Assembly: GCA_964648795.1 (NCBI GenBank)
Contig: CAZYMB010000002.1
Span: 124,001-188,000, forward strand
DNA from: JAHDDW01 sp964648795
GTDB taxonomy: Bacteria; Actinomycetota; Acidimicrobiia; Acidimicrobiales; SZUA-35
Length of the DNA: 64,000 nt
Reading direction: 5' to 3'
The notes under the pieces: model-generated
The model's input: only the letters and a program-made list of their open reading frames with translations
Told to the model about the DNA's origin: nothing
The model's database searches: none
In this document: positions 46,351 to 55,225 of the stretch, one piece after another
Layout: each line of letters starts with the position of its first letter
How positions within the stretch are numbered: the stretch's first letter is position 1
Made by a program: the position numbers and the translations under genes

Positions 46351-46886
46351 TGCCTAAACCACAAAGAAAACCAATGGGCGGTCGCGGAGACCGAAAGTTT
46401 AAGAAGCGAGTAAGTCCACTAGCTTCTGCTGAAAATTCTTACATTGACTACAAAGATGTTGACCTTCTGAACAAGTTCATTTCGGACCGTTCTAAGATCC
46501 GCACTCGCAATGTAACGGGTAACACTATTCAGCAGCAGAAAGAAGTTGCTCGAGCGGTTAAGAATGCTCGTGAGATGGGACTTATTGCATACACTTCACG
46601 TGTAACCACGCAGCGTCGTGGACGTCGTGATCGCGATGACCGTCGACCTTCTCGTGGTGACAGCGATGACAGAAAGAACACGACTAATAAGAGTGATGTT
46701 CCAGCAGCAGTAGACACAGACGTCACCGATGCGCCAACTTCAGAAGCTCCAGTTCAAGAGACTCCAGTTGTTACTAGTCCAGCTCCAGCCCAGGAAGTTC
46801 CGGCTGTACCGGAAGCAGAAGCGAAAGCATCTGAGGCTCCGGCTGAAGAGGCTACACCGCCAACACCAGAGGAGGCAGCAGAATAA
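46350..46886 (+). CDS. rpsR: ribosomal protein S18 with long acidic/Ala-Pro tail
   Basis: 178 residues, about twice the usual 75-90. The first 85 are an S18 core (NSYIDYKDVDLLNKFISDRSKI, then ARAVKNAREMGLIAYTS) without the Cys pair of the zinc form. The remainder starts basic (RRGRRDRDDRR) and then becomes Ala/Pro/Glu-rich with no folded pattern. Overlaps ssb and rplI by TAATG. The tail may be a fusion or disordered arm; no frame slip is visible. Confidence 0.93.
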   Translation: MPKPQRKPMGGRGDRKFKKRVSPLASAENSYIDYKDVDLLNKFISDRSKIRTRNVTGNTIQQQKEVARAVKNAREMGLIAYTSRVTTQRRGRRDRDDRRPSRGDSDDRKNTTNKSDVPAAVDTDVTDAPTSEAPVQETPVVTSPAPAQEVPAVPEAEAKASEAPAEEATPPTPEEAAE

Positions 46887-47332
46887 TGCGAGTTCTACTT
46901 TATGAATCTGTTGAAGGTCTTGGTAATACTGGTGACATCGTTGAAGTTGCAGACGGTTACGCCCGCAACTCTTTAATTCCACGAAGAGTTGCTACCAAAG
47001 CAACCGATGGTGCTGTTGCTCAGGCTGAGAGAATGCGTAAAGCTTGGCAAGACAAGAACGCCGAAGAAGTTAGTGCTGCAACTGAAATTGCTGAGCGTCT
47101 AGCGGACACCTCCTTAGAGATGCCAGCTAAGACTTCACAAGAAGGCAAGTTGTTTGGCTCTATTGGTGCTCGTGAAATTGCAGATGCACTTTCTCTTGAA
47201 TCAGGCGTTGACTTTGATCGTAAGACGGTTCAGTTAGACGAACCAATCAAAGCCCTCGGGGAAACAGGCGTAACGGTTAGCACTCACCCTGAGGTATCTT
47301 TCGAGATCACAGTAAACGTCGTAGAGGGTTAA
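46886..47332 (+). CDS. rplI: ribosomal protein L9
   Basis: 148 residues. The N-terminus MRVLLYESVEGLGNTGDIVEVADGYARNSLIPRRVA is the L9 signature; the connecting helix and C-terminal domain follow. Large-subunit protein bound to 23S rRNA. ATG overlaps the rpsR stop. Confidence 0.97.
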   Translation: MRVLLYESVEGLGNTGDIVEVADGYARNSLIPRRVATKATDGAVAQAERMRKAWQDKNAEEVSAATEIAERLADTSLEMPAKTSQEGKLFGSIGAREIADALSLESGVDFDRKTVQLDEPIKALGETGVTVSTHPEVSFEITVNVVEG

Positions 47333-47354
47333 TTATCTTTAGCAATAGGTCCTG

Positions 47355-48734
47355 ATGAATACAGCAGCAACGCGCATACCGCCGAATAATCTTCCAGCCG
47401 AAGAGTCGGTTCTTGGTGCAATGCTGCTGTCACGGGAAGCTATTGCCGAAGTTGTAGAAATTGTTGACGCCGACAACTTCTACAAACCAGCCCACGGCCA
47501 TATCTGCGACGCCATCCTCAGCTTGTACGCAGCCGGCGAACCCGCTGATGCGGTTACGGTGGCAGACGAGCTAAGCCGTTCTGGTTTGTTGGAAGACATT
47601 GGTGGCCAATCATTCTTATTAGATTTGCAGGCTTCGACGCCTGCTATTTCTAATGCTGCGCATTACGCCAAGATTGTCGAAGAGCTGGCCCTGTTGCGCC
47701 GGCTAATTTATGTCAGTGGCGAAATAGCTGAGAACGCTTACGGCATGCCCGACGACGTTATTAAAACTCTGGATGATGCAGAGTCTCGAATCTTTGAGGT
47801 TGCTCAGCGCCGTGTAACGAATACAACGTCTCCAATTAAGGACCTAATTGGTGCGACTCTTGACCGCCTTGAGATGCTCTACGACAAGGGTGATTCCATA
47901 ACCGGATTGCAAACAGGTTTCCTTGATCTAGACGAGATGATGGCTGGTTTACAGCCGAGTGCCTTCTATGTAGTCGGTGCAAGACCGGCCATGGGTAAAA
48001 CAGCGTTCGCTCTTGGGCTCAGCACTAATGCTGCCATGGCCGACCAGAGGCCCGTTCTGATCTTCTCACTAGAGATGAGTCAGCTTGAGATCTCTCAGAG
48101 GATTCTCTGCTCAGAGGCTCTTGTGGACTCGTCGAGGCTTAAGACTGGACGAATTGAAGAAGGCGACTGGAATAGAATCTCTCACGCGGTTGGACGACTA
48201 GCTGAAGCCCCGCTTTACATTGACGATAATCCACATACTTCGGTAATGGAGATCCGTGCGAAGTCTCGTCGTCTCAAGAGTCGCATTGGTGACCTTGGTT
48301 TGATTGTCGTTGACTACATCCAGCTGATGACAGGTCGCAGCAATGCCGAGAGTCGCCAGGTTGAGGTTTCAGAGATAAGTCGTAATTTGAAGATCCTGGC
48401 TCGTGAGTTAGAAGTTCCGGTAATTGCTTTGGCTCAGCTCAACCGTGGGTTGGAGCAGCGAGTAGACAAGCGGCCGATGTTGAGTGACTTACGTGAGTCT
48501 GGTGGTCTTGAGCAGGACGCTGATGCTGTGTTCTTCTTGTATCGTGACGAGGTTTACAATCAAGAATCACCAGACGCCGGTATTGCCGAAGTGATTATTG
48601 CTAAGCACCGCTCTGGTCCAACTGGGACATGTCGTCTAGCGTTCCGTGGTCAGTACACACGCTTTGACAATATGGCTAAGACTGTGTCTTCAGGGGCTTC
48701 GACACAATCTGGTGAGCCGACGGCAGGCTTTTAG
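47355..48734 (+). CDS. dnaB: replicative DNA helicase DnaB
   Basis: 459 residues. The N-terminal domain starts PPNNLPAEESVLGAMLLS. RecA-type helicase core: Walker A GARPAMGKTAFALGL, Walker B LIVVDYIQLM, and later QLNRGLEQRVDKRP and DLRESGGLEQDADAV. Unwinds DNA at forks. No intein. Its loader here is probably DciA (23789). Confidence 0.97.
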   Translation: MNTAATRIPPNNLPAEESVLGAMLLSREAIAEVVEIVDADNFYKPAHGHICDAILSLYAAGEPADAVTVADELSRSGLLEDIGGQSFLLDLQASTPAISNAAHYAKIVEELALLRRLIYVSGEIAENAYGMPDDVIKTLDDAESRIFEVAQRRVTNTTSPIKDLIGATLDRLEMLYDKGDSITGLQTGFLDLDEMMAGLQPSAFYVVGARPAMGKTAFALGLSTNAAMADQRPVLIFSLEMSQLEISQRILCSEALVDSSRLKTGRIEEGDWNRISHAVGRLAEAPLYIDDNPHTSVMEIRAKSRRLKSRIGDLGLIVVDYIQLMTGRSNAESRQVEVSEISRNLKILARELEVPVIALAQLNRGLEQRVDKRPMLSDLRESGGLEQDADAVFFLYRDEVYNQESPDAGIAEVIIAKHRSGPTGTCRLAFRGQYTRFDNMAKTVSSGASTQSGEPTAGF

Positions 48735-48737
48735 CCG

Positions 48738-48956
48738 CTAGCTAGGTGCTAGCAAGGTAACGGAGGCCCAGATTGTCATTACTGCGCCTGCAATTATGAA
48801 TAGGGCGTTTCTACGCTGAATAGCTTTTTGGGTGGCTTCGTCGTGGTCGCCGGTCGGGTTGTTTCGTTCAGAAATTATGCGAGAAACCGTCCCAATTACG
48901 GCTCCAGCGCCAAAAGCCAAAATTAATAATGGAAAGAAATTCTCACCCAAAAGCAT
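48738..48956 (-). CDS. small two-TM membrane protein
   Basis: 72 residues from the ATG at 48956, which has AGGG eight bases upstream (a TTG at 48962 adds two residues). Two hydrophobic segments (FFPLLILAFGAGAVIGTV and ALFIIAGAVMTIWASVTLL) flank a basic-acidic loop. Convergent with dnaB, three bases apart. No family recognised. Confidence 0.55.
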   Translation of the reverse strand: MLLGENFFPLLILAFGAGAVIGTVSRIISERNNPTGDHDEATQKAIQRRNALFIIAGAVMTIWASVTLLAPS

Positions 48957-49111
48957 GCCCAAACCCTACCAAAAAAGCGGTGATTTCACCATTTGCCCAA
49001 CGCCTGTAGTCGGTTTTGCTTAGGTTTGTGATCTAGAAGTTTGGACAAGCTTCTTTAGACTGGAACTAGCAGTAATTAGTAACTGTTAACCAAACTCGTA
49101 TGGAGGTTATT

Positions 49112-49693
49112 GTGCGGACGGTTGTATTTAAAGTAATTGGAATTAGTGCAATGCTGGTAGGCGCTCTTGTCGCTCCAGCTTTTGCTTCAACGGCAACAGT
49201 AAGTGTTAGCGACCAGGGCTACATTTTCGGTTCAGAGGGTGACGTAGTTTCGCTACAGTCAATTCCCGTGAGTAGTGAATACCAGGGTCAGACTCGCACG
49301 GTAACTGTTGAGACTCTGAACAACTTTAGTGTTCATGAGGGCAATGTGTTGACTGTTGTATCGGGAGATTCAACAAGCGAAATCATTTCCGTTGAAGGTG
49401 TCGCAGATGGCGCGGTATCGGAAAGTTTCGACCTTGTCTTGGGTGAGACAATTGAGCTTTCAGTAACACTTGGTGAAAGTGGGTCGTCTTCACTAACTGT
49501 AGACGTAACGCATGAGCCTTCAGTAGAAATTCAGGTTGAGTCAGTAATTGCTGATGTGTGTGACACAACAACAACTGGCGATGCTAGCTCTGATGATGCT
49601 AGCTCTGACTGTGACGTTGAAGAAGTAGTAACTGAGATTCCAGTTGCTGCTCCAGCTAAAGCTGTTACGGGTGAACCAGTTTACGCTGGCTAA
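49112..49693 (+). CDS. secreted strand-rich protein, function unknown
   Basis: 193 residues from GTG at 49112, with GGAGG five bases upstream. The first 30 residues are a signal peptide ending PAFAS. The body is predicted strand-rich, polar and low in Lys, with two Cys near the end (VCDTTTTG and SDCDVEE) that could pair. Looks like an extracellular beta-domain protein; no family recognised. Ends at a strong terminator. Confidence 0.65.
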   Translation: MRTVVFKVIGISAMLVGALVAPAFASTATVSVSDQGYIFGSEGDVVSLQSIPVSSEYQGQTRTVTVETLNNFSVHEGNVLTVVSGDSTSEIISVEGVADGAVSESFDLVLGETIELSVTLGESGSSSLTVDVTHEPSVEIQVESVIADVCDTTTTGDASSDDASSDCDVEEVVTEIPVAAPAKAVTGEPVYAG

Positions 49694-49714
49694 GTCATCG
49701 TAAAATTAGAATTT

Positions 49715-49750
49715 AATTTGGGAGCCGGGTGAAAACTCGGCTCCCAAATT
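49715..49750 (+). terminator. rho-independent terminator
   Basis: Arms AATTTGGGAGCCG (49715-49727) and CGGCTCCCAAATT (49738-49750) around a 10-base loop, followed by ATTTTTC. A good bacterial terminator for the secreted-protein gene. Confidence 0.85.
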
Positions 49751-49887
49751 ATTTTTCACCCGATTAATTTCGCTCGAGGATTGAGCCATAGAGACCCTTG
49801 GGTGACTTTGTGAGTTTTCGCCCACGTCAGTGTCTGGGGCGCGTGCTAGTATTTCTCGAACGGATAGTTCAATGTGAATAAAAACAC

Positions 49888-49916
49888 TTGACTACTTCTA
49901 ATTACACATGTGTAAT
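49888..49916 (+). promoter_or_regulatory. nrdA: sigma-A promoter of nrdA
   Basis: -35 TTGACT at 49888-49893, 17-base spacer, -10 TGTAAT at 49911-49916. Each differs from consensus in one base. It lies about 100 bases before the nrdA start (50019). A perfect palindrome overlaps the -10, so repression is expected. Confidence 0.8.
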
Positions 49917-49919
49917 TAG
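49898..49919. promoter_or_regulatory. palindromic operator over the nrdA -10
   Basis: A perfect 22-bp palindrome: CTAATTACACA followed directly by its complement. It covers the nrdA promoter -10. Ribonucleotide reductase genes are commonly controlled by NrdR, but NrdR boxes come as two 16-mers; only one palindrome is seen, so the regulator is not assigned. The rest of this 325-base gap shows a weak TCGAAC/GTTCAA pair at 49857 and nothing else. Confidence 0.75.
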
Positions 49920-50018
49920 AGATCCAACATCTGCGATATGTGCAGGTCTACCAGCCCCACCATATTCACCTCAGGTGTTTACTTAACCGCCCTACTAAGC
50001 CCTTAGAGGTCAATTTTC

Positions 50019-52472
50019 ATGACACTTACAAACGATTACAGCGAAACAGAAACACTTAAAACGACTGAGTCGCCAGGTTCGGATCAACCAGTAATCGAGA
50101 TGAGGGTCAAGAAACGTAACGGCGCTTTGGAATCTGTTGACGTTAACAAGATCGTTAACGCTGTAGCCAAGTGTTCGGAAGGGTTGCTCAACGTCGACCC
50201 AATGCGAGTTGCTACCCGAACTATCTCCGCTCTTGCAGACGGCGCTACTACCCAGGAGTTAGACGAGCTATCTATTAGAACTGCAGCTGGCTTCATTGTC
50301 GAAGAGCCAAACTACTCCAAGCTTGCTGCTCGACTTCTTTCTACATATATAGACAAAGAAGTTCGCAACCAGAGCATTCCTTGGTTCTCTGAATCAATAT
50401 CACGTGGTCACGAGCTGGGACTAATCAGCGATGAAGTTCTTGCGTTCGTAAATGACAATGCTCCAGCGCTAAATGCAGCCGTTAACTCAGATAGAGCCCG
50501 TAAGTTCGAGTTCCTAGGCCTACGCACTGTTTATGACCGCTACTTGCTACGTCACCCTGAAACACGGGAAATTATAGAAACCCCACAGTATTTCTTCTTG
50601 CGTGTGGCCTGTGGCCTGTCTCGTTCAGCTGAAGAGGCTATTTCTTTCTATGACCTTATGAGTTCGTTGGCTTACCTGCCTTCAAGCCCAACTTTGTTCA
50701 ACTCAGGTACGCGTCACGCTCAGATGTCGTCTTGTTACCTTCTTGATTCACCAAAAGATGACCTTGTAGATATTTACAAGCGTTATTCAGACATCGCCCG
50801 CCTCTCAAAGTTTGCTGGCGGCATTGGTGTTGCTTGGTCACGTATCCGATCTAAGGGCTCTCTAATTAAGGGGACCAATGGTCTTTCTTCTGGAGTTGTG
50901 CCTTGGCTTAAGACTCTTGATTCTTCAGTAGCGGCAGTTAACCAGGGTGGCCGGCGTAAAGGCGCAGCTTGTATCTATCTAGAAAGCTGGCACGCAGACA
51001 TAGAAGAATTCCTCGAACTGCGTGATAACACAGGCGATCATCAGCGTCGTGCGCATAACTTGAATCTTGCTAACTGGATTCCTGACTTGTTCATGGAACG
51101 TGTCGATAAAGATTGGCAGTGGTCACTGTTCGACCCTAAGAAGGTTCCTCAATTAGTAGATACCTATGGTGAGGACTTCCGTAGAGCTTACGAAGAAGCA
51201 GAGTCTAAAGGGCTTTACGAAAGACAAGTTTCTGCCCGTGACCTTTACACCCGCATGATGCGAACCCTTGCTCAGACCGGTAACGGTTGGATGACTTTCA
51301 AGGACGCTTCGAATGAGAAGTGTAATCAGACTGGTTGGAACCCTGAAGAGGGCGAAGCGCCACCAGTTGTGCACCTATCTAACCTTTGTACCGAGATTCT
51401 AGAAGTTACCAGCGCTGGAGAAACAGCTGTATGTAACCTTGGTTCGGTCAACCTGGGTGAGTTCGTCAAGCCTGACAACAAGTCGTTCGACTTCGATGGC
51501 TTGGCTGCAACTGTTCAGCAGGTAATGCCATTCCTAGACCGTGTAATCGACATTAACTACTACCCAACAGAAGAAGCCGCTCACTCAAATGAGCGTTGGC
51601 GCCCGGTTGGTCTTGGTCTTATGGGGCTACAAGATGTCTTCTTCAAGATGGGGCTGTCTTTCGACTCACCAGAAGCGCAGAAACTATCTGCTCGCATCTC
51701 TGAAGAGATTTACTACAACGCTCTATGGGCCTCAACCGAACTAGCTGAGGCTAATGGCCCTCACGAGACGTTTGCTAAGACAAGAGCCGCTAAGGGCGAG
51801 CTTCAGTTCGACATGTGGGATGTAACCCCAACAGATGAGGAACGTTGGCAACTAGTTCGTGACCGTATTGCTTCCCACGGTTTGCGCAACTCACTAATGA
51901 TCGCAATTGCTCCAACAGCTACCATTGCTTCGATTGCTGGTTGTTTCGAGTGTATTGAACCGCAGGTTTCTAACTTATTTAAGAAAGAGACTTTGTCTGG
52001 CGAGTTCCTTCTAATTAACCGCTACTTGGTTAGCGAACTTCAGGAGCGAGGTCTCTGGGATGAAGAGATGATCTCAGAGGTTAAGCAAGCAGAAGGATCA
52101 ATCCAAGGCATTGATCGTATCCCTGATGACCTGAAAGAGATCTTCAGAACTGCTTGGGAAATCCCAATGCGGTCACTAATTGATATGGCAACTGGTCGAG
52201 GAGCATTCATTGACCAAAGCCAGTCACTAAACCTATTTATGGAATCTCCAACAATAGGTAAGCTCTCGTCTATGTATATGTATGCGTGGAAGGCGGGTAT
52301 TAAGACCACTTACTACATGAGGTCTCGCCCAGCTACTCGCATCAACAAGACAACTACTCAGAAAACAACTCCAATAACATCACCAGATGATGACAAAAAG
52401 ACTGAGTACACAGACGCAGAAGCGCTTGCATGTTCGCTGGAGAACCCAGAATCGTGCGAAGCGTGTGACTAG
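50019..52472 (+). CDS. nrdA: class I ribonucleotide reductase large subunit
   Basis: 817 residues. An ATP-cone regulatory domain (VKKRNGALESVDVNKIVNAV) near residue 30 controls activity. Catalytic Cys motifs: SSCYLLD (Cys of the redox pair), LSNLCTEI and AVCNLGSVNLG. The extreme C-terminus CEACD carries the Cys pair that exchanges electrons with thioredoxin or glutaredoxin. Makes deoxyribonucleotides with NrdB. Preceded by a regulated promoter; nrdB follows after 67 bases. Confidence 0.95.
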   Translation: MTLTNDYSETETLKTTESPGSDQPVIEMRVKKRNGALESVDVNKIVNAVAKCSEGLLNVDPMRVATRTISALADGATTQELDELSIRTAAGFIVEEPNYSKLAARLLSTYIDKEVRNQSIPWFSESISRGHELGLISDEVLAFVNDNAPALNAAVNSDRARKFEFLGLRTVYDRYLLRHPETREIIETPQYFFLRVACGLSRSAEEAISFYDLMSSLAYLPSSPTLFNSGTRHAQMSSCYLLDSPKDDLVDIYKRYSDIARLSKFAGGIGVAWSRIRSKGSLIKGTNGLSSGVVPWLKTLDSSVAAVNQGGRRKGAACIYLESWHADIEEFLELRDNTGDHQRRAHNLNLANWIPDLFMERVDKDWQWSLFDPKKVPQLVDTYGEDFRRAYEEAESKGLYERQVSARDLYTRMMRTLAQTGNGWMTFKDASNEKCNQTGWNPEEGEAPPVVHLSNLCTEILEVTSAGETAVCNLGSVNLGEFVKPDNKSFDFDGLAATVQQVMPFLDRVIDINYYPTEEAAHSNERWRPVGLGLMGLQDVFFKMGLSFDSPEAQKLSARISEEIYYNALWASTELAEANGPHETFAKTRAAKGELQFDMWDVTPTDEERWQLVRDRIASHGLRNSLMIAIAPTATIASIAGCFECIEPQVSNLFKKETLSGEFLLINRYLVSELQERGLWDEEMISEVKQAEGSIQGIDRIPDDLKEIFRTAWEIPMRSLIDMATGRGAFIDQSQSLNLFMESPTIGKLSSMYMYAWKAGIKTTYYMRSRPATRINKTTTQKTTPITSPDDDKKTEYTDAEALACSLENPESCEACD

Positions 52473-52539
52473 AGATATTTAACCACTAGTATCAAAACCC
52501 GCACCAGAATTCCCGTCCAACCAACTCAGAAAGACTTTA

Positions 52540-53619
52540 ATGGCTGTTACCAATGACGCTCAATCGTATGAGAAACAAGAGAGTCAAGCCCCTAAACAAC
52601 AAACCTCTAGCCGCCCAAACAACATTCTGGACCCAGGGTTTGATTTAACGCTTCGCCCAATGCGTTACCCACAATTCTACGAAATGTACCAAGACGCTAT
52701 TAAGAACACTTGGACAGTAGATGAAATTGACTTTTCAGATGACTTAACTGATCTTGATCGCAAGCTAATGCCAGCAGAGAAGCATCTTGTGTCTCGCCTG
52801 GTTGCATTCTTTGCTACCGGCGATTCGATTGTTGCGAACAACTTAGTGCTGAACCTTTACGAACACATCAATGCTCCAGAAGCTCGCATGTATCTGTCTC
52901 GTCAGCTTTACGAAGAAGCACTACACGTACAGTTCTATTTAACACTTCTAGATAACTACATTCCAGATCATGAAGAGCGTGCCCAAGCATTCGATGCACT
53001 AGAGAACATTCCTTCTATTCGCCATAAGGGCGAGTTCTGCTTTAAGTGGATTGATTCACTTGAGCACATAGACAAGATCGAAACTAAGGAAGATCGTAAG
53101 AAGTTCTTGTTGAACCTCATCTGCTTCGCTACTTGTATTGAAGGCTTGTTCTTCTTCGCAGCGTTCGCTTATGTTTACTTCCTGCGTTCTAAAGGCCTAC
53201 TTAACGGTCTAGCGTCTGGAACTAACTGGGTGTTCCGTGACGAAAGCTGTCATATGAACTTTGCTCTAGAAGTAGTGAATACAGTTCGTAACGAAGAACC
53301 AGACTTGTTCGATGATGATCTAGAAGAACAGATCATTCAAATGATTAATGAAGCAGTGGATGCAGAGCACATGTTCGCTGCCGACGTGTTGGGCGAAGGT
53401 GTGCCAGGTATGAGCCTTAAAGATATGCGCACATACCTAGAGTTTGTTGCCGATCAGCGTTTCTCGCAGCTTGGTATCGAACCACAGTTCAAAGTAAAGA
53501 ACCCGTTTGACTTTATGGAACTACAAGACGTTCAAGAACTAACTAACTTCTTTGAGCGAACAGTGTCTGCTTACCAAACAGGCGTCACGGGTGACGTCAG
53601 CTTCGACGAGGAATTTTAG
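52540..53619 (+). CDS. nrdB: class I ribonucleotide reductase small subunit
   Basis: 359 residues. Diiron ligand motif EEALHVQFY (Glu, His) with the Tyr at the E. coli Tyr122 position (His+4) present, so a tyrosyl radical form (class Ia-type) is likely. Further ligands in FRDESCHMNFA. Generates the radical used by NrdA. Ends seven bases from the convergent gene at 53627. Confidence 0.95.
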   Translation: MAVTNDAQSYEKQESQAPKQQTSSRPNNILDPGFDLTLRPMRYPQFYEMYQDAIKNTWTVDEIDFSDDLTDLDRKLMPAEKHLVSRLVAFFATGDSIVANNLVLNLYEHINAPEARMYLSRQLYEEALHVQFYLTLLDNYIPDHEERAQAFDALENIPSIRHKGEFCFKWIDSLEHIDKIETKEDRKKFLLNLICFATCIEGLFFFAAFAYVYFLRSKGLLNGLASGTNWVFRDESCHMNFALEVVNTVRNEEPDLFDDDLEEQIIQMINEAVDAEHMFAADVLGEGVPGMSLKDMRTYLEFVADQRFSQLGIEPQFKVKNPFDFMELQDVQELTNFFERTVSAYQTGVTGDVSFDEEF

Positions 53620-53626
53620 TAACTCT

Positions 53627-54538
53627 TTACTGGGTCGGGGGCCTTCGAGCATTCTCGGCTCGTTTAGTTAGAAAGTCTTGGAGACTCTCGGATATATCTT
53701 CAGGTTTAGTTTCTACGATCCTGATTGATTTGCGGGTCTTAGGTTGCGGGGCTCGTTTCGCTGGGGCCTTACGCTTGCTCGTTTGTGGTTTACTTCTCTT
53801 GGACTTAGTGGCCTTAGTCGGATCTGATATACCAGTTTCTGGTGCTGTTAGATCCATCAAGCCCAGAAGAAAGAGTTGTTCTCTGACGACATGAAGGTCG
53901 ACCCCAACTTTCTGAGCGAGAAGTTGCTGTTTGCCGCTGTGTCTTATTCGTTGTAGGACTACTGATTCGCTAATATCTCGGTTGGCTTTTTTAGCCGCAT
54001 CTATTTTTTCTGTAGTGTCTGCTAGTTCTAGTTGTATGTCCAGTATGGCTTTAAAGTGCGAGCCGGGCTGCTTTGCTTCACTAGTGATGATGCCTTTGAT
54101 TCGGCTATTTACGTTGCGCCGAATCTGGGTTGCAAGTAGGTCTTTGGTAGCGGCGTCGACGTCCGTGATAGATCGAATAGTTCTGTAGAGCTCGAGGGAA
54201 CCGGCAGCTAGCAATATATCCGGGTCAATTAGTCCAAGCAGTCTTGGGATGTGATTGATACCAAGTGCAGTTGGATCTGCCGCATTGAGTTGGCTTTTGG
54301 CCCTCTTAGTGACTGCCATGACAAGGGGCGAGTAGTGTCGCCAGAGCAGTTTTGCTGCTTTATCTCCTTCAAAAAGTTTAGTGCTGACTTCGAGTTGTTG
54401 GCTTGGGTCAAGGTTGCGGTTATCTACGCCACGGAGCTTGTTGGCATCGGTAAGAGTTTTCCACGTTGATGCTAGTTCTTTGGCGCCTAGTTTTTGGCCG
54501 GAGAACAACGATGAAAAATTTGAAATGTTTATGGTCAT
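53627..54538 (-). CDS. unknown protein with faint sigma-70 region 2-3 pattern
   Basis: 303 residues. Residues about 60-160 (LLWRHYSPLVMAVTKRA...DPDILLAAGSLELYRTI...LATQIRRNVNSRIKGII) resemble sigma-70 region 2, and QQLLAQKVGVDLHVVREQLF resembles region 3. There is no recognisable region 4 HTH; instead the C-terminus is a basic Lys/Arg/Pro tail. This may be a divergent sigma-like regulator, or an unrelated helical DNA-binding protein. It is divergent from the secretion cluster across 275 bases, so a regulatory link is plausible. Confidence 0.55.
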   Translation of the reverse strand: MTINISNFSSLFSGQKLGAKELASTWKTLTDANKLRGVDNRNLDPSQQLEVSTKLFEGDKAAKLLWRHYSPLVMAVTKRAKSQLNAADPTALGINHIPRLLGLIDPDILLAAGSLELYRTIRSITDVDAATKDLLATQIRRNVNSRIKGIITSEAKQPGSHFKAILDIQLELADTTEKIDAAKKANRDISESVVLQRIRHSGKQQLLAQKVGVDLHVVREQLFLLGLMDLTAPETGISDPTKATKSKRSKPQTSKRKAPAKRAPQPKTRKSIRIVETKPEDISESLQDFLTKRAENARRPPTQ

Positions 54539-54673
54539 TTGTCCGCCTTATTGGTTATTAACTCTAGCCAAAAGCCATCGTTTTTGGTGATTCGGTCAAC
54601 TTGATAGGGCAGCGGCCCCAATAGCTTGGGTAAATCTATTATTCAGCTAGAATAGCGAGGTTAACGCCCTGGT

Positions 54674-54705
54674 TATCTAAAAACCAGTGTGGTAATCTTT
54701 AGATA
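54674..54705. promoter_or_regulatory. nested inverted repeats upstream of the secretion cluster
   Basis: Outer arms TATCTAAA (54674-54681) and TTTAGATA (54698-54705); inner arms ACCA and TGGT around GTG. Lies in the 275-base divergent gap, about 110 bases before the first pilin-like gene. Likely an operator or cruciform. Function inferred from position. Confidence 0.45.
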
Positions 54706-54813
54706 TAGCTAATTAAGAACTAGCTAGGCGGAAATTCGGCGGAACATTTTAAGCAAGGCTTTAGCGGGCAAGCTTCCAATTACTTCCGGGTTCTTACTAA
54801 AAGGAAAGTAATC

Positions 54814-55182
54814 ATGTTAGAAGTTCTAGATATTGTGAGCTTTGATTTATTGGCACAAGTAGATGTGCCCGAAGTTGGAAGTACAGAGATTCCTGGTCTT
54901 GGGCCAGTTCTCATAACAGTCCTTGAATGGGTTAAGTGGCTATCAATCATCGCAGGTATTGGTGGCATTATTGTTATCGCCATCATGATGATGATCGGTC
55001 GTAGAAACCGTTCGCAGATGGCTGCAGATGGTCTATCTGCTCTCCCATGGATTGTTGGCGGGCTTATCTTAATTGGTATCTCAACTCAGTTTGCTCAGTG
55101 GCTAATCGATGCTGGTGAAGCAGGAGAATTTGGCGACGAGCAAGCGGCAGCATTAGTCGTAGAAGAAACTGAAGCTATCTAG
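54814..55182 (+). CDS. pilin-like two-TM protein A of the secretion cluster
   Basis: 122 residues with AAGGAAAG before the ATG. Two membrane helices: VLITVLEWVKWLSIIAGIGGIIVIAIMMM, then the loop IGRRNRSQMAADGLSALPWI, then VGGLILIGISTQFAQWLI. The size and two-helix layout match VirB2/TcpD-type subunits. The GRRNRS-x-AA-xx-L-xA-PW pattern recurs in the gene at 57258, so the two are paralogues. Confidence 0.75.
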   Translation: MLEVLDIVSFDLLAQVDVPEVGSTEIPGLGPVLITVLEWVKWLSIIAGIGGIIVIAIMMMIGRRNRSQMAADGLSALPWIVGGLILIGISTQFAQWLIDAGEAGEFGDEQAAALVVEETEAI

Positions 55183-55225
55183 CTAAAGCTTCTTCTAGGA
55201 GCTTAGTTAGCGACAGGACCGAGAG

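Noticed and set aside
46588..46605. Second parS-like site in rpsR (TTCACGTG core)
   Set aside because: Only about 12 of 16 positions match and it lies inside coding sequence.
49857..49875. LexA-like box before nrdA (TCGAAC...GTTCAA)
   Set aside because: The spacer is five bases, not four, and the right half is imperfect.
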